From: Symsagittifera roscoffensis
Taxonomy: Eukaryota > Xenacoelomorpha > Acoela > Convolutidae
DNA: 64,000 nt
Direction: 5' to 3'
NCBI RefSeq assembly: GCF_963678635.1
Contig: NC_087064.1
Location: forward strand, 34,882,369 to 34,946,368
Shown here: positions 1 through 8,100 of the stretch, in pieces
How the letters are laid out: every line of letters starts with the position of its first letter
How positions within the stretch are numbered: position 1 is the first letter of the stretch
Notes under the pieces: model-generated
Database searches by the model: none
What the model saw: only the letters and a program-made list of their open reading frames with translations
Told to the model about the DNA's origin: nothing
Translations under genes and position numbers: made by a program

Positions 1-525
1 GGCAAATCAACTCCTCGTTCAATGAAGAAAAACTCATATTTTGTGAATTTGTCATGGTTGCAATTAGATTTGAACTTAACAACAAAATGAGCAGCAACTC
101 TGATAGTGGCTTGAACTAAATCTATTTCCTCAACGTTATCAGTTTTGACTAATTCTTTGAGTTCAGCTGGAAGCTGATGGTCATGCAAATGGATTTGTCT
201 TCTCTCTCCCAACTGAGGTTACAGCCCTTCCAGGTTGAGATTGAATAACGGAATTGACTGGCGAAATTCCTGGAGTCAGGACATTGTACAGGTGAAAGTA
301 GTCAAGAACTGTAAAAAATTTCCGTAAATTGTCGATTTCGATATCGTTCAGTGTAATTTGTTCGAGTTTTTGCAGGAGTGGTTTTCCTCGACAATCTAAT
401 ATGCCTGTCCGCCTAAGAGTAACTTTAATTCTTGGTGTTAAATTGTTTTCAGGACTCTGATTAGTCATTGAAGCGTAAGCCACCAAATTTGGAGATAAGG
501 TTGTTTGCATCATTGGACAGTTCAT
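1..525 (-). pseudogene. Unrecognised leftward gene of the virus-like element, partial and frameshifted
   Basis: The ATG at 525-523 (MNCPMMQ...) opens a 114-codon frame ending at 181. A second frame is open from 218 to the window edge and reads as ordinary protein (for example ELKELVKTDNVEEIDLVQ), so the gene most likely continues there after a frame change inside the CT-repeat at about 199-210 and runs off the left edge. The ATG overlaps the stop of the upstream nuclease-like gene in an ATGA arrangement (525-522). I see no known domain, signal peptide or membrane segment. Position within the compact leftward cluster suggests a viral structural or accessory role, but this is only inference. 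Confidence 0.5.
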
Positions 526-1020
526 TTTCTACGTGTACAAAGCTTTAATAATTGATGCGAGGGAAGTAAATGAGAATGTCGTTTGCAAATATGTTTTTCT
601 TGACCCAATAACTGTTCAATCTTTGGGCAGCCAATATCTTCCAAATTTGTCACGGGTAATTTCAAGTATTCAGCTAATAAAACAGATTTTTGTGTACCTT
701 TAGCAAAAAAAATGGGAATTTGGGATCCTCAAACGAATGCTGTCAAAAATTTGATCCAAGTATGAGTAAGGGTATTCACCTTCGTCCCAACGAAGCCCGT
801 GTAGAAATTTAGATACCCAATTGTACGCTTTTTTCTCTTCTTTTGATGAACTATTGAATTGAACTGGTGGCAGAAAATGAATTGTATCAATTGTATTAGC
901 AGAGCAAACGGAAAGTTTCTTTATGATCAAAGGTTTCTTGCCACATTTAAATCCTTCAATATCTAAAATAATGAGATGGTTGAAAAACAATTTTTTAGTT
1001 TTCTTTCTTTGGGTTAACAT
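522..1020 (-). pseudogene. Probable DEDD/RNase H-fold exonuclease-like protein of the virus-like element, one frameshift
   Basis: From the ATG at 1020-1018 the protein opens with a basic stretch, then a hydrophobic strand and DIEGF (LIILDIEGF), which resembles the first D-x-E motif of DEDD exonucleases. It continues with a HFLPP segment and an HGLRWDEGEYPY segment. The first frame stops at 700, but the adjacent frame continues without interruption (AKGTQKSVLLAEYL, then NLEDIGCPKIEQL, then a Cys/His-containing tail) to a TGA at 524-522. The switch falls in an A8 run at 705-712. The total is about 165 residues. The layout matches an insect/invertebrate family of uncharacterised mobile-element proteins that I recognise by pattern only. 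It begins 9 nt after the stop of the upstream gene, and its own stop overlaps the next start. A nuclease role is inferred from the DxE strand. Confidence 0.5.
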
Positions 1021-1029
1021 GACTTTCAC

Positions 1030-1437
1030 TCAACATTCCAACAAACGAAATAACTTTGGTTTGAATGTTTTAAGAAATAAGCAAAACGCAATACCTGTCA
1101 CGTGACCCAGGTAACAGTTTTTTATTGGACAAGGCAAAACATATGTGTACCCAGGACCGGTATGATTTTTTTCTTGCAAATATCCCGCTGCGTCATGCAA
1201 TATAGCATGTATCCTAAGAAATTTGAAATGTTTCAAGTGTTTGTCGAGCGAAGAATTGTCTATTCCAATTAAACCACCATATGGTCTGTTTTTCAAAACA
1301 AAATCCAAATTAATATCAGCATCCAAATACAAACAAGTGGCTAAAAAATACTGAAATCTGACTGATTTGTCTGGATATTGTGATTTTAAGTCTATAAAAC
1401 TTTCATGAATGAGTTTTAAATCGAAAGTTGAAATCAT
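1030..1437 (-). CDS. Unrecognised protein with HDAAGYL / GPGYTYV motifs, virus-like element
   Basis: This 135-codon frame runs from ATG 1437-1435 to TGA 1032-1030; upstream in-frame non-ATG codons are not needed. The sequence is intact. Residues of note are an acidic and aromatic first half (YLDADINLDFVL), then HAILHDAAGYLQEK, GPGYTYVLPCP and CYLGHVTGI. The closely spaced His-Asp, Gly-Pro-Gly-Tyr and Cys/His residues look like a conserved core, possibly catalytic or metal-binding. I do not recognise the family. A phospholipase A2 reading was considered because of the GPG and HD elements, but their order is wrong. It lies between two cluster genes with 34-nt and 9-nt spacers, so it is probably co-transcribed with them. 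Confidence 0.55.
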   Translation of the reverse strand: MISTFDLKLIHESFIDLKSQYPDKSVRFQYFLATCLYLDADINLDFVLKNRPYGGLIGIDNSSLDKHLKHFKFLRIHAILHDAAGYLQEKNHTGPGYTYVLPCPIKNCYLGHVTGIAFCLFLKTFKPKLFRLLEC

Positions 1438-1471
1438 GTTTACTGAACTCAATATAATAGAAAAGTATCAA

Positions 1472-2275
1472 TTAAAAATTAACTTTCTCTTCAACAATAA
1501 ATTTCACAAATAGCACATCAGTATCTACATCAAGTTTTCCATATCCACTTGTGAAAATATCCATTATTTTACAAAAAGCGGCAGAATGGGGTCCATTAAT
1601 TAAACTTTCAAATCTTTTCAAAGTTTCTGTATTCATCTCATCTGTTTGAACATGTCTGCTTTCTGTATGTTTCTTTGAAACTGAAGTCGAAATTCTTACG
1701 GATTTGTTTGACGACGACGATGCAGCAGGCGTAACTGTATTATCAATTCGTTTCTGTCCCCCAACGGCCGGAGATTTTTTGTAAACGTTTTGATTTGGTG
1801 AAGTTTGTTTGTTAGATGATGTTGCAGAAAGCAATAAATTGGGTAAACTTTTTTTGATTGCAGTGAAATCTAACAAATCGAGATTGGCTGCAACAGGTTG
1901 TGCTGCAACAGGTTGTGCTGAATAAGTGAGAGCCAGTTTAAGCTTGTCAAATAACTCACCGTTTCCTTTGACATCTTTAGCAGGAGAAACTAAGTATTTG
2001 AAGCAAGTGAAAATACAAGGAACACTGAAACATTTTTGGGAAGGAAAAAATTGGTTTAATTGTTCCTCTGAATCTACTTGAATCAATATATGGTAATGAA
2101 TTTTTTTTTATTCTCGACTGAAAAAGGGCAATATTCAGATTTGAAGTGGCTTCCAAAAGCATAATTTTTAAAAGCAGATAAATTAGGAACTTTTTCAGTA
2201 ATAACAAATTTGAAATTTGGTTGAAATTTTTTTGAAATAATCAGGTAACACAACTTCGAACATAGCTTCTGCCAT
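1472..2275 (-). pseudogene. Unrecognised Ser/Thr-rich protein of the virus-like element, broken by frameshifts
   Basis: The uninterrupted part (about 2086-1472) encodes about 200 residues. It has an Ala/Gln repeat (QPVAAQPVAA), a Ser-rich linker (PAASSSSNKSVR) and an acidic C terminus (KLDVDTDVLFVKFIVEEK). Upstream, protein-like sequence continues in two other frames back to an ATG at 2275-2273 (MAEAMFEVVLPDYF). Frame changes fall near two T runs on the plus strand, around 2227 and 2100. The start overlaps the end of the gene at 2241-2660 by 35 nt. No domain is recognised. The pattern of a structured N terminus, low-complexity linker and short C-terminal helix would suit a scaffold or nucleic-acid-associated protein, which is inference only. 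Confidence 0.5.
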
Positions 2276-2660
2276 TTTGTAAAGGAAAATCAATTCGAGT
2301 CGTGCTTGAAATCGTTTGTGTTTGAGGAAATTTAATATTTCCTGGCTCGTTTACAATTATACTGTGGTTTGTCTTTGTTTTCAACAGTATCAGAAATTTC
2401 ACTTGTTTGCGCTCGGATTGACTTCCCGATTTTAGTAATTTTGAAAATTCATCGCTGCTTAAGGAAAGTCTTTGTACACATTCAAATTCAGCGCATTCAG
2501 TTGCTTTTTTGAAAACTTTCAGGAATACATAAGTTCCAGTTTGGTCATATGTTTTCAATGTAGCACGCACTAATCTTTTACTGTTTTCCGAAATATCGAA
2601 ATAGCAGTCGCCAAAATCTTTATCTGCATTTGCTGTGGTGCTTGTTTTGGTTTTATTCAT
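2241..2660 (-). CDS. Unrecognised 139-residue protein, first gene of the leftward cluster
   Basis: The ATG at 2660-2658 (MNKTKTSTTANADKD...) is the first in frame after an open upstream spacer and gives a 139-codon frame ending at 2241. The protein is mixed alpha/beta in composition, with alternating hydrophobic stretches (RATLKTYDQTGTYVFLKVF, KQVKFLILLKTK) that could form beta strands. It has no membrane segment or zinc ligands. I do not recognise it. The last eight or so codons overlap the start of the next leftward gene. A TATATAA-like stretch on the minus strand at about 2771-2777 lies 110 nt upstream of the start and is a plausible promoter for the whole leftward cluster. Confidence 0.5.
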   Translation of the reverse strand: MNKTKTSTTANADKDFGDCYFDISENSKRLVRATLKTYDQTGTYVFLKVFKKATECAEFECVQRLSLSSDEFSKLLKSGSQSERKQVKFLILLKTKTNHSIIVNEPGNIKFPQTQTISSTTRIDFPLQNGRSYVRSCVT

Positions 2661-3143
2661 TGTAACGAGTAAATTTTCAAACTAACTTGATTTAAAACTG
2701 AATAGAAAGAAATGAATGGTTCCGATTGATTGTATATGTCTGCAAAAGAAAGCGTTGTATCTATTTTAATTTATATACACATGTACTTTATATGGCAAAG
2801 ATATTGGATTGCAATTTGGTTCAAATGGATTAGTATTTTGTGCATGTACAACTGATAAGAATTTCTATGGGTGTCAAAGGTCACAATGTTTAAACGTTAT
2901 TTTTGATACAAGCTATTTGTTTGAATGTAATTTAGATAAACATAGAATACCATGCAAGGTAACATAATCATTTTACACGCCCTCCCTTATTAAACTGAAT
3001 AAAAACGACATAGGAGGTCTTGAAATTTCTAATTTTAGAAGAACCAATCCCTATTTTAATCTCTTGAGGCGTTTTCACAATTCATTTCAGTTTCTTTTCT
3101 TTCCGCGTTACGTTTGTCTTTTTCTTCCAACTTTTCATCAAAA
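2661..3143. promoter_or_regulatory. Divergent spacer between leftward and rightward gene groups
   Basis: This 483-bp AT-rich interval has no supported coding sequence and separates genes pointing away from each other, so it should hold promoters for both groups. On the minus strand a TATATAA-like box lies at about 2771-2777. On the plus side TTTCCGCG occurs at about 3099-3107, about 40 nt before the rightward ATG. It resembles half of an E2F site, like the larger motif cluster upstream of the polymerase gene. Confidence 0.4.
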
Positions 3144-3780
3144 ATGCCTTGTTATCTTATTGCCGGATATTCCAATGACGGAAGAAGCATTTTTTATGAA
3201 ACTGTTCACGGTAATTTTGTAGCAATAATTAACGAAGAAAAAAGTTTCAATTCTGATGAGTGGACTTGTACACATCACATTATGATTCCTAAAATTTTTT
3301 TACATTTATTCAGTAAACTTTCCTTAAAAAGTTCGAAGAAAGACGAAGAACTGAATATAAAGTATTTGAGTTACCTTACAAACTCTGGTAAATATACGGA
3401 TCCTGACGAGCCTCTTGCTCTTCAGGTTGATATTTCGACTTTATCAAAACCAGTTAAAAAAAATTTTGTATAAATACGATTGTGATGTTACTCCGATGTG
3501 TGAAAACCAGTTAGAATACTTTGAAGAAATTGAATTTTTTGATCGTTTATGGGGAATGGAACAGATTGAATCACCATTGCTAGTTACGCCGAAAGCTGAT
3601 CCTTCTCCTACAGTGTCACCATGGCTTGATGAACCAGATTCTACAACTGCAACTCGCACCCCCGAAGCGACAGTGAGTAATCAAATGGAAAATTTGACTC
3701 CTTCTCTATGCCTTGCACCAAAGAAAAAGAGAAAGATAACAACACTAGAAAAAGCTCAGGAGTATTTAGACCTTTTTTAA
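3144..3780 (+). pseudogene. Nuclear-localised small protein of the virus-like element (C-terminal PKKKRK), one frameshift
   Basis: The ATG at 3144 (CAAAAATGCC) opens MPCYLIAGYSNDGRSIFYE.... That frame stops at 3473, while the next frame is open across the same region and ends at 3780. The switch is at an A8 run, 3456-3463. The full length would be about 210 residues. The second half is acidic and then rich in Pro, Ser and Thr (SPTVSPWLDEPDSTTATRTP). It ends with LAPKKKRKITTLEKAQEYLDLF-type sequence: PKKKRK is a classical monopartite nuclear localisation signal, followed by an amphipathic helix. The N terminus is compact and aromatic-rich with no recognised fold. It is the first rightward gene, 1.4 kb upstream of the polymerase gene. 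A regulatory or replication-accessory role in the nucleus is inferred from the signal. Confidence 0.55.
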
Positions 3781-4788
3781 CTTTATTGAACTGTTGTTGC
3801 GTTTGATTGATTTTAATTTGGTTTTATTGTGTATAATGATTTAAACTTGAAACTCAGATTGATATTTAACATTTTGTAAATTAAAACTCTCAACCTCTTA
3901 ATGCTTTACTTATCAAGTTGCTAGGAAAAGAAGAGCATAATAAGTCATTTTATAACCGAATGTTCGACAAGTCTTCAATCAAAACACAAAAAAGAACTTG
4001 AATTTTAAAATCTCGGAAAAATGTTGAAAATTTTCATCTCGTAAACTTGAGATCCTATAGTCTTTAGACCTCTGATCGAAATTAATTAACTGGTCGTGAG
4101 CAGTATTTTGATATATTTCACGACTATGTTCAGACCATTCACTGAAGAGATACAGACATTTCATTTTCGAAAAGCCTCATCCTATATCAATTTTCTAACT
4201 TTTTGTTACACGGTCCGAATATTGTCTTCCGACCACTCATATTGCTTCTCTCGGCGAGCTGGACATTTTTGAGCTAGGGTGCCGACACTGTACAACATCT
4301 AGTTTGGGAGATCATCATTTTTTGTACAAGTTTTATATATTTTTTTCAAGTTTGGTTTCTATTTTTTTTTCGGAAAAATATAAATTGCTCTATGGATTGT
4401 AAAAATGTGACCTAAGTGAGAGACGTTAAGTCTTCGATGAAATGTTTGGGAAAGTGTGAACATGATAATGTATATATGATAATGTTTGAGGTACATGTTT
4501 TGTTTAAAAAATTAATATTTTTTCTTCTTTTACCTTATTCACGGTTAATTAGTCTTCACCATGTCTAATGAGTTTTTTTTTACTTTGCAACATTGATGGT
4601 TTGTGAGTCTTTATACCAAAAGACATGTTGTAGTCTATTCAGTTCACATGTTCAAGCCATTAATAAGAAATCGAAAATGTTTTTTTTTTTCAGAATATTG
4701 TTATTAATGTTTAACAACTTAATTAATGTATTGTCTTTTTTAATTGATTTTTGTAGACTGAAACCGATCGGAAGAAACAATATTTGAT
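3781..4788. other. Non-coding spacer in the virus-like element
   Basis: AT-rich spacer between the NLS protein gene and the polymerase promoter. The only protein-like frame is on the minus strand at 4164-3979 (61 codons, MKCLYLFSEWSEHSREIY...). Its composition is reasonable but it has no recognisable family and no clear partner, so I do not call it a gene. Runs of T at 4352-4372 and 4680-4691 are present. Confidence 0.4.
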
Positions 4789-4846
4789 CATGATAACGAA
4801 TAAATTCAATATTTAATTAGAATTTATAAATTATTGGCAATCAAAA

Positions 4847-5117
4847 CTTTTGGCGGGACTTTTAAATTGAATTCAAATTTTGACGGGCGATTGCCGTTTA
4901 AACTTAAATTTGAGCGGGATTACATGTAGCATATTTTCAAATTCATCCAATCCCATGAAGTCGTGTTATGTATTTGAAAGTTTGTACATGATAACGAATA
5001 AATTCAATATTTATTTAGATTTTACAAATTATTGGCAATCAAAACTTTTGGCGGGACTTTTAAATTGAATTCAAATTTTGGCGGGCGATTGCCGTTTAAA
5101 CTCAAATTTGAGCGGGA
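4847..5117 (+). promoter_or_regulatory. Cluster of six E2F-like GCGGG motifs upstream of the polymerase gene
   Basis: Motifs seen directly: CTTTTGGCGGGACT (4847-4860), ATTTTGACGGGCGA (4877-4890), ATTTGAGCGGGAT (4908-4920), CTTTTGGCGGGACT (5045-5058), ATTTTGGCGGGCGA (5075-5088) and ATTTGAGCGGGAT (5105-5117). TTTGGCGGGA matches the animal E2F/DP consensus at most positions, and GC-rich motifs stand out in this AT-rich DNA. The last lies 30 nt before the ATG. S-phase control of the replication gene by host E2F is the inference. The three-motif set occurs twice because of the 198-bp duplication. Confidence 0.5.
4955..5068 (+). CDS. Duplicated upstream start with short frame (possible uORF)
   Basis: The first copy of the 198-bp duplication carries its own ATG in the same context as the polymerase start. 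It reads MKSCYVFES and then departs from the main protein, ending at 5068 after 37 codons. It is in the same reading phase as the main ATG but separated from it by a stop. If transcription begins upstream of it, it would act as an upstream open frame lowering polymerase translation. More likely it is just a by-product of the duplication. Confidence 0.3.
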   Translation: MKSCYVFESLYMITNKFNIYLDFTNYWQSKLLAGLLN

Positions 5118-5146
5118 TTAAATGTAGCATATTTTCAAATTCAACC

Positions 5147-8100
5147 ATGAAGTCGTGTTATGTATTTGAAAATTTGTTCAAATACGAATTTTATTTGCAA
5201 ACTTCTATTTCTCTGGAACACTTGATAATGAATCCTGCAAAATACAAATGTAATTTTTGTCCAATACTTTTCACATTTAAAACTAACCGAACCAGACATG
5301 AACGAAATTTTCATGCTATGGAAAAAGGTATTCCAATTTACATGTGTAATGATTGCCCTTTCACTTCGTTATTGTTATCTTCTCTTGAACAACATTTTAT
5401 TTCAACTCATGAGAGCATAGCCAATTTATGTGAATATTGTAATTTAGGCTTTGTTTCTAACAATGAAATCAATAACCATATGATTACTCTTCATAGTTTA
5501 CCTGTCGCTACTAGTAACAATACTGCATCCATCAGCAAAAACGAAACAATTGTCCCAAACATGAATGTGAATGACATTGAATTACATGAATCTGCTTTCA
5601 ATGGTACCCTGAAAACTTTTCTTATTCCTGGTGATGATAGTGTAGATATATTAGAATTTATGTCTAAGCACAAAGAACAAATCCAAAATTTGATTTTGGC
5701 AAACGGTTTCCAATGGCCCCAAAAAGTTCAATTTTCATTAAATTTGAGTTTACAAAAACCGTCAGTGATCAATGACGAAGATCTGAACAAGCCCACTCAA
5801 AATGAGCTTGTTGACATTTATGTTAATTCCCTTATGGTTCCGATTCTATCCGACGGACTTGCGGATGGAACGTTTTATGAAATGGTCGATAGAATGCAAT
5901 CGGTGCTTCATTCATTTGCTTCACACGGAAGCGGATGGGTTTTACAACAAGTGGTTAGGTTGTTTATCAAATTTGGTAAAATGAATCCCATTCGAGGGTC
6001 ATCACATATAACATTACCATTAAAAATTGCAAAATCCAGTCATTTAATTAATATTCGCAACCATGATGACCATGACTGTTTTAATTTTTTTTTGTACTGC
6101 TGCTTATCACCTTCATTATCGTTTGAATTTAATTGTTGGAAGATACGAAGATCCAGCTGCTGAAAAAACATGCCCTGCAACTTACAGAACGAGCAACGCC
6201 AAAAAACCAATCGGTGAGTTTCCAACCCCAATGAGTTTCAGAGATATACCCGAATTTGAACGTTTGAACAAAGTTCGTGTCAATGTGTTTCTTTATGAAA
6301 AAGGAGACTTGGTGCCTATGTTGATATCAAAAAATGAGTCTGAAGATACATTCAGTATGGATCTTTTGTTGTTATTTGAGCCGGGTAAACATCATTTCGT
6401 CTTAATAACTAACCTGTTAAGATTCATATGTGAAATCAAAAGTTATAAATTCCGGACCTTCATGCGCCTGTGTCGGAACTGTTTTCACATAAGTTATAGC
6501 GAAGAAGCGAACAAGATGCATCAAAGATCATGCAAAGAACATGAACCTGCAGTAATAAAAATGCCATCTGCTGAAGATGGAAGCAATTAATACAAATTCA
6601 ACAACTATGCAGCACTTAGTTTTGTTCCTGTCGTTATCTACTTCGATTTCGAATCGTTTTTGAAACCTGTAACCACATGCAATAACAACCCGAACACTTC
6701 GTCGTCTAGGATCTTAGAAAAACATGAACCCTCTGGTTACTCTCTGTGTGCGATTGAACATGGTTCTTCAAAACCATACTTCTTTGATTTGAACAGTAGT
6801 GAAAAATGTATACCAAAATTCATCGAGCAGTTACACATACTAGCAAAACAAATCTACCAACAAAAAAATCGATACCCAAACTATATTGGCAATCGATCTA
6901 TCCTGAAGCAGGATGAAGCCACCTCATGCTGGTTGTGCCTAGCAGAGTTTGTTGAAGGTGAAACAAAATGTTTGGACCACTGTCACTACAGTGGTGAATT
7001 CCTAGGGTGGGCGCACTCAAAGTGTAACCAGTTGTTGGACACAATATACAAAATTATGATCTTCACCATATTTGTTTGGCCTTGGGTGAGTTGGAACCAA
7101 CGAGCACGATCCAAGTCATACCCGCAACAGATGAGAAGTATATCTCACTAAGCATTGGTGTATTGGTTGACACTTACACACGAGCAAATGGTGTTAAGCA
7201 AAATGTCTATGAATACATGCGATTCATAGACTCATGTAAGTTTTTGAATTCTTCGTTACAAAAACTTGTTGATAATTTACCAGCTGATAAGTTCTCTATA
7301 CTAGATGAACACTTCAAACAAGCTGATGAGAGTTCTCGCGCACTTCTAAAGAGGAAAGGTTTTTACCCTTATTCCTATATGTCAAATCGATTAAAGTTTG
7401 ATGAACAAAATCTGCCACCACTCAGTGCATGGGGAAACTCATTAGAAGGAGGAAAAATTAGTGTTAGTGAAGAAGATTTAAAACATGCTCAAACAGTCTT
7501 CGATAAATTCAATTGCATAAACTTAGAGCAATATCACAATCTCTATCTCACATGTGATACTCTTCTTCTCGCATGTGTTTTTGAAGAGTTTCGTTCGATA
7601 ACTCACGCAAGCTACGGATTAGATTGCGCGCATCATTTTACTGCGTCGAATCTTGCGGGAGATGCTTTCAAGAGGATCTGTAACGCTGATATTGAACTTC
7701 TTTCGGAAAGAGAGCATTTAGAAATGGTGGAAAATATGATGCGAGGTGGGACAGCATCTGTTTTTGAAAAAAGAAAATTCAATGCAAACAACCCGTACAT
7801 GAATGAAAAGTACAACCCTCAAGAAAAAACAACTTATGGCTTCATTTTGGATGCAAATAATCTTTATGGAGGTGTTATGCAAATGCATAAATTACCAGCA
7901 CGGGACTTTGAGTTAATCCATGTTAAGGAAGACGGTGAAGTTAGTACAAGCAGTGAAACGAGCCTTGATGAAATATTGGCAACTCCAGAAGATTCAGATA
8001 TTGGTTTCATTCTTGAAGTAGATCTCGAGTACCCTCAAGAACTTCATGAATCCCATCGAGACTATCCTTTAGCACCAACCAAAGAAGTGGTGCCAGAGGA

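Larger units (their letters stand above)
4789..5184. repeat. 198-bp direct tandem duplication covering polymerase promoter and start codon
   Basis: Sequence beginning CATGATAACGAATAAATTC at 4789 repeats at 4987 with period 198. Both copies contain the same GCGGG motifs, the same CCATGAAGTCGTGTTATG start region (ATG at 4955 and at 5147) and the same first eight codons. The copies differ at about ten positions plus a short indel, so the duplication is not brand new. Confidence 0.85.

Noticed and set aside
1030-1437. Parvovirus-type phospholipase A2 domain
   Set aside because: Contains GPG and HD but the order is reversed relative to that domain and the calcium loop and catalytic HD spacing do not fit.
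6585-6592. Readthrough or recoding at the in-frame TAA of the polymerase gene
   Set aside because: No structure or context for recoding, and other breaks in the same gene make simple mutation more likely.
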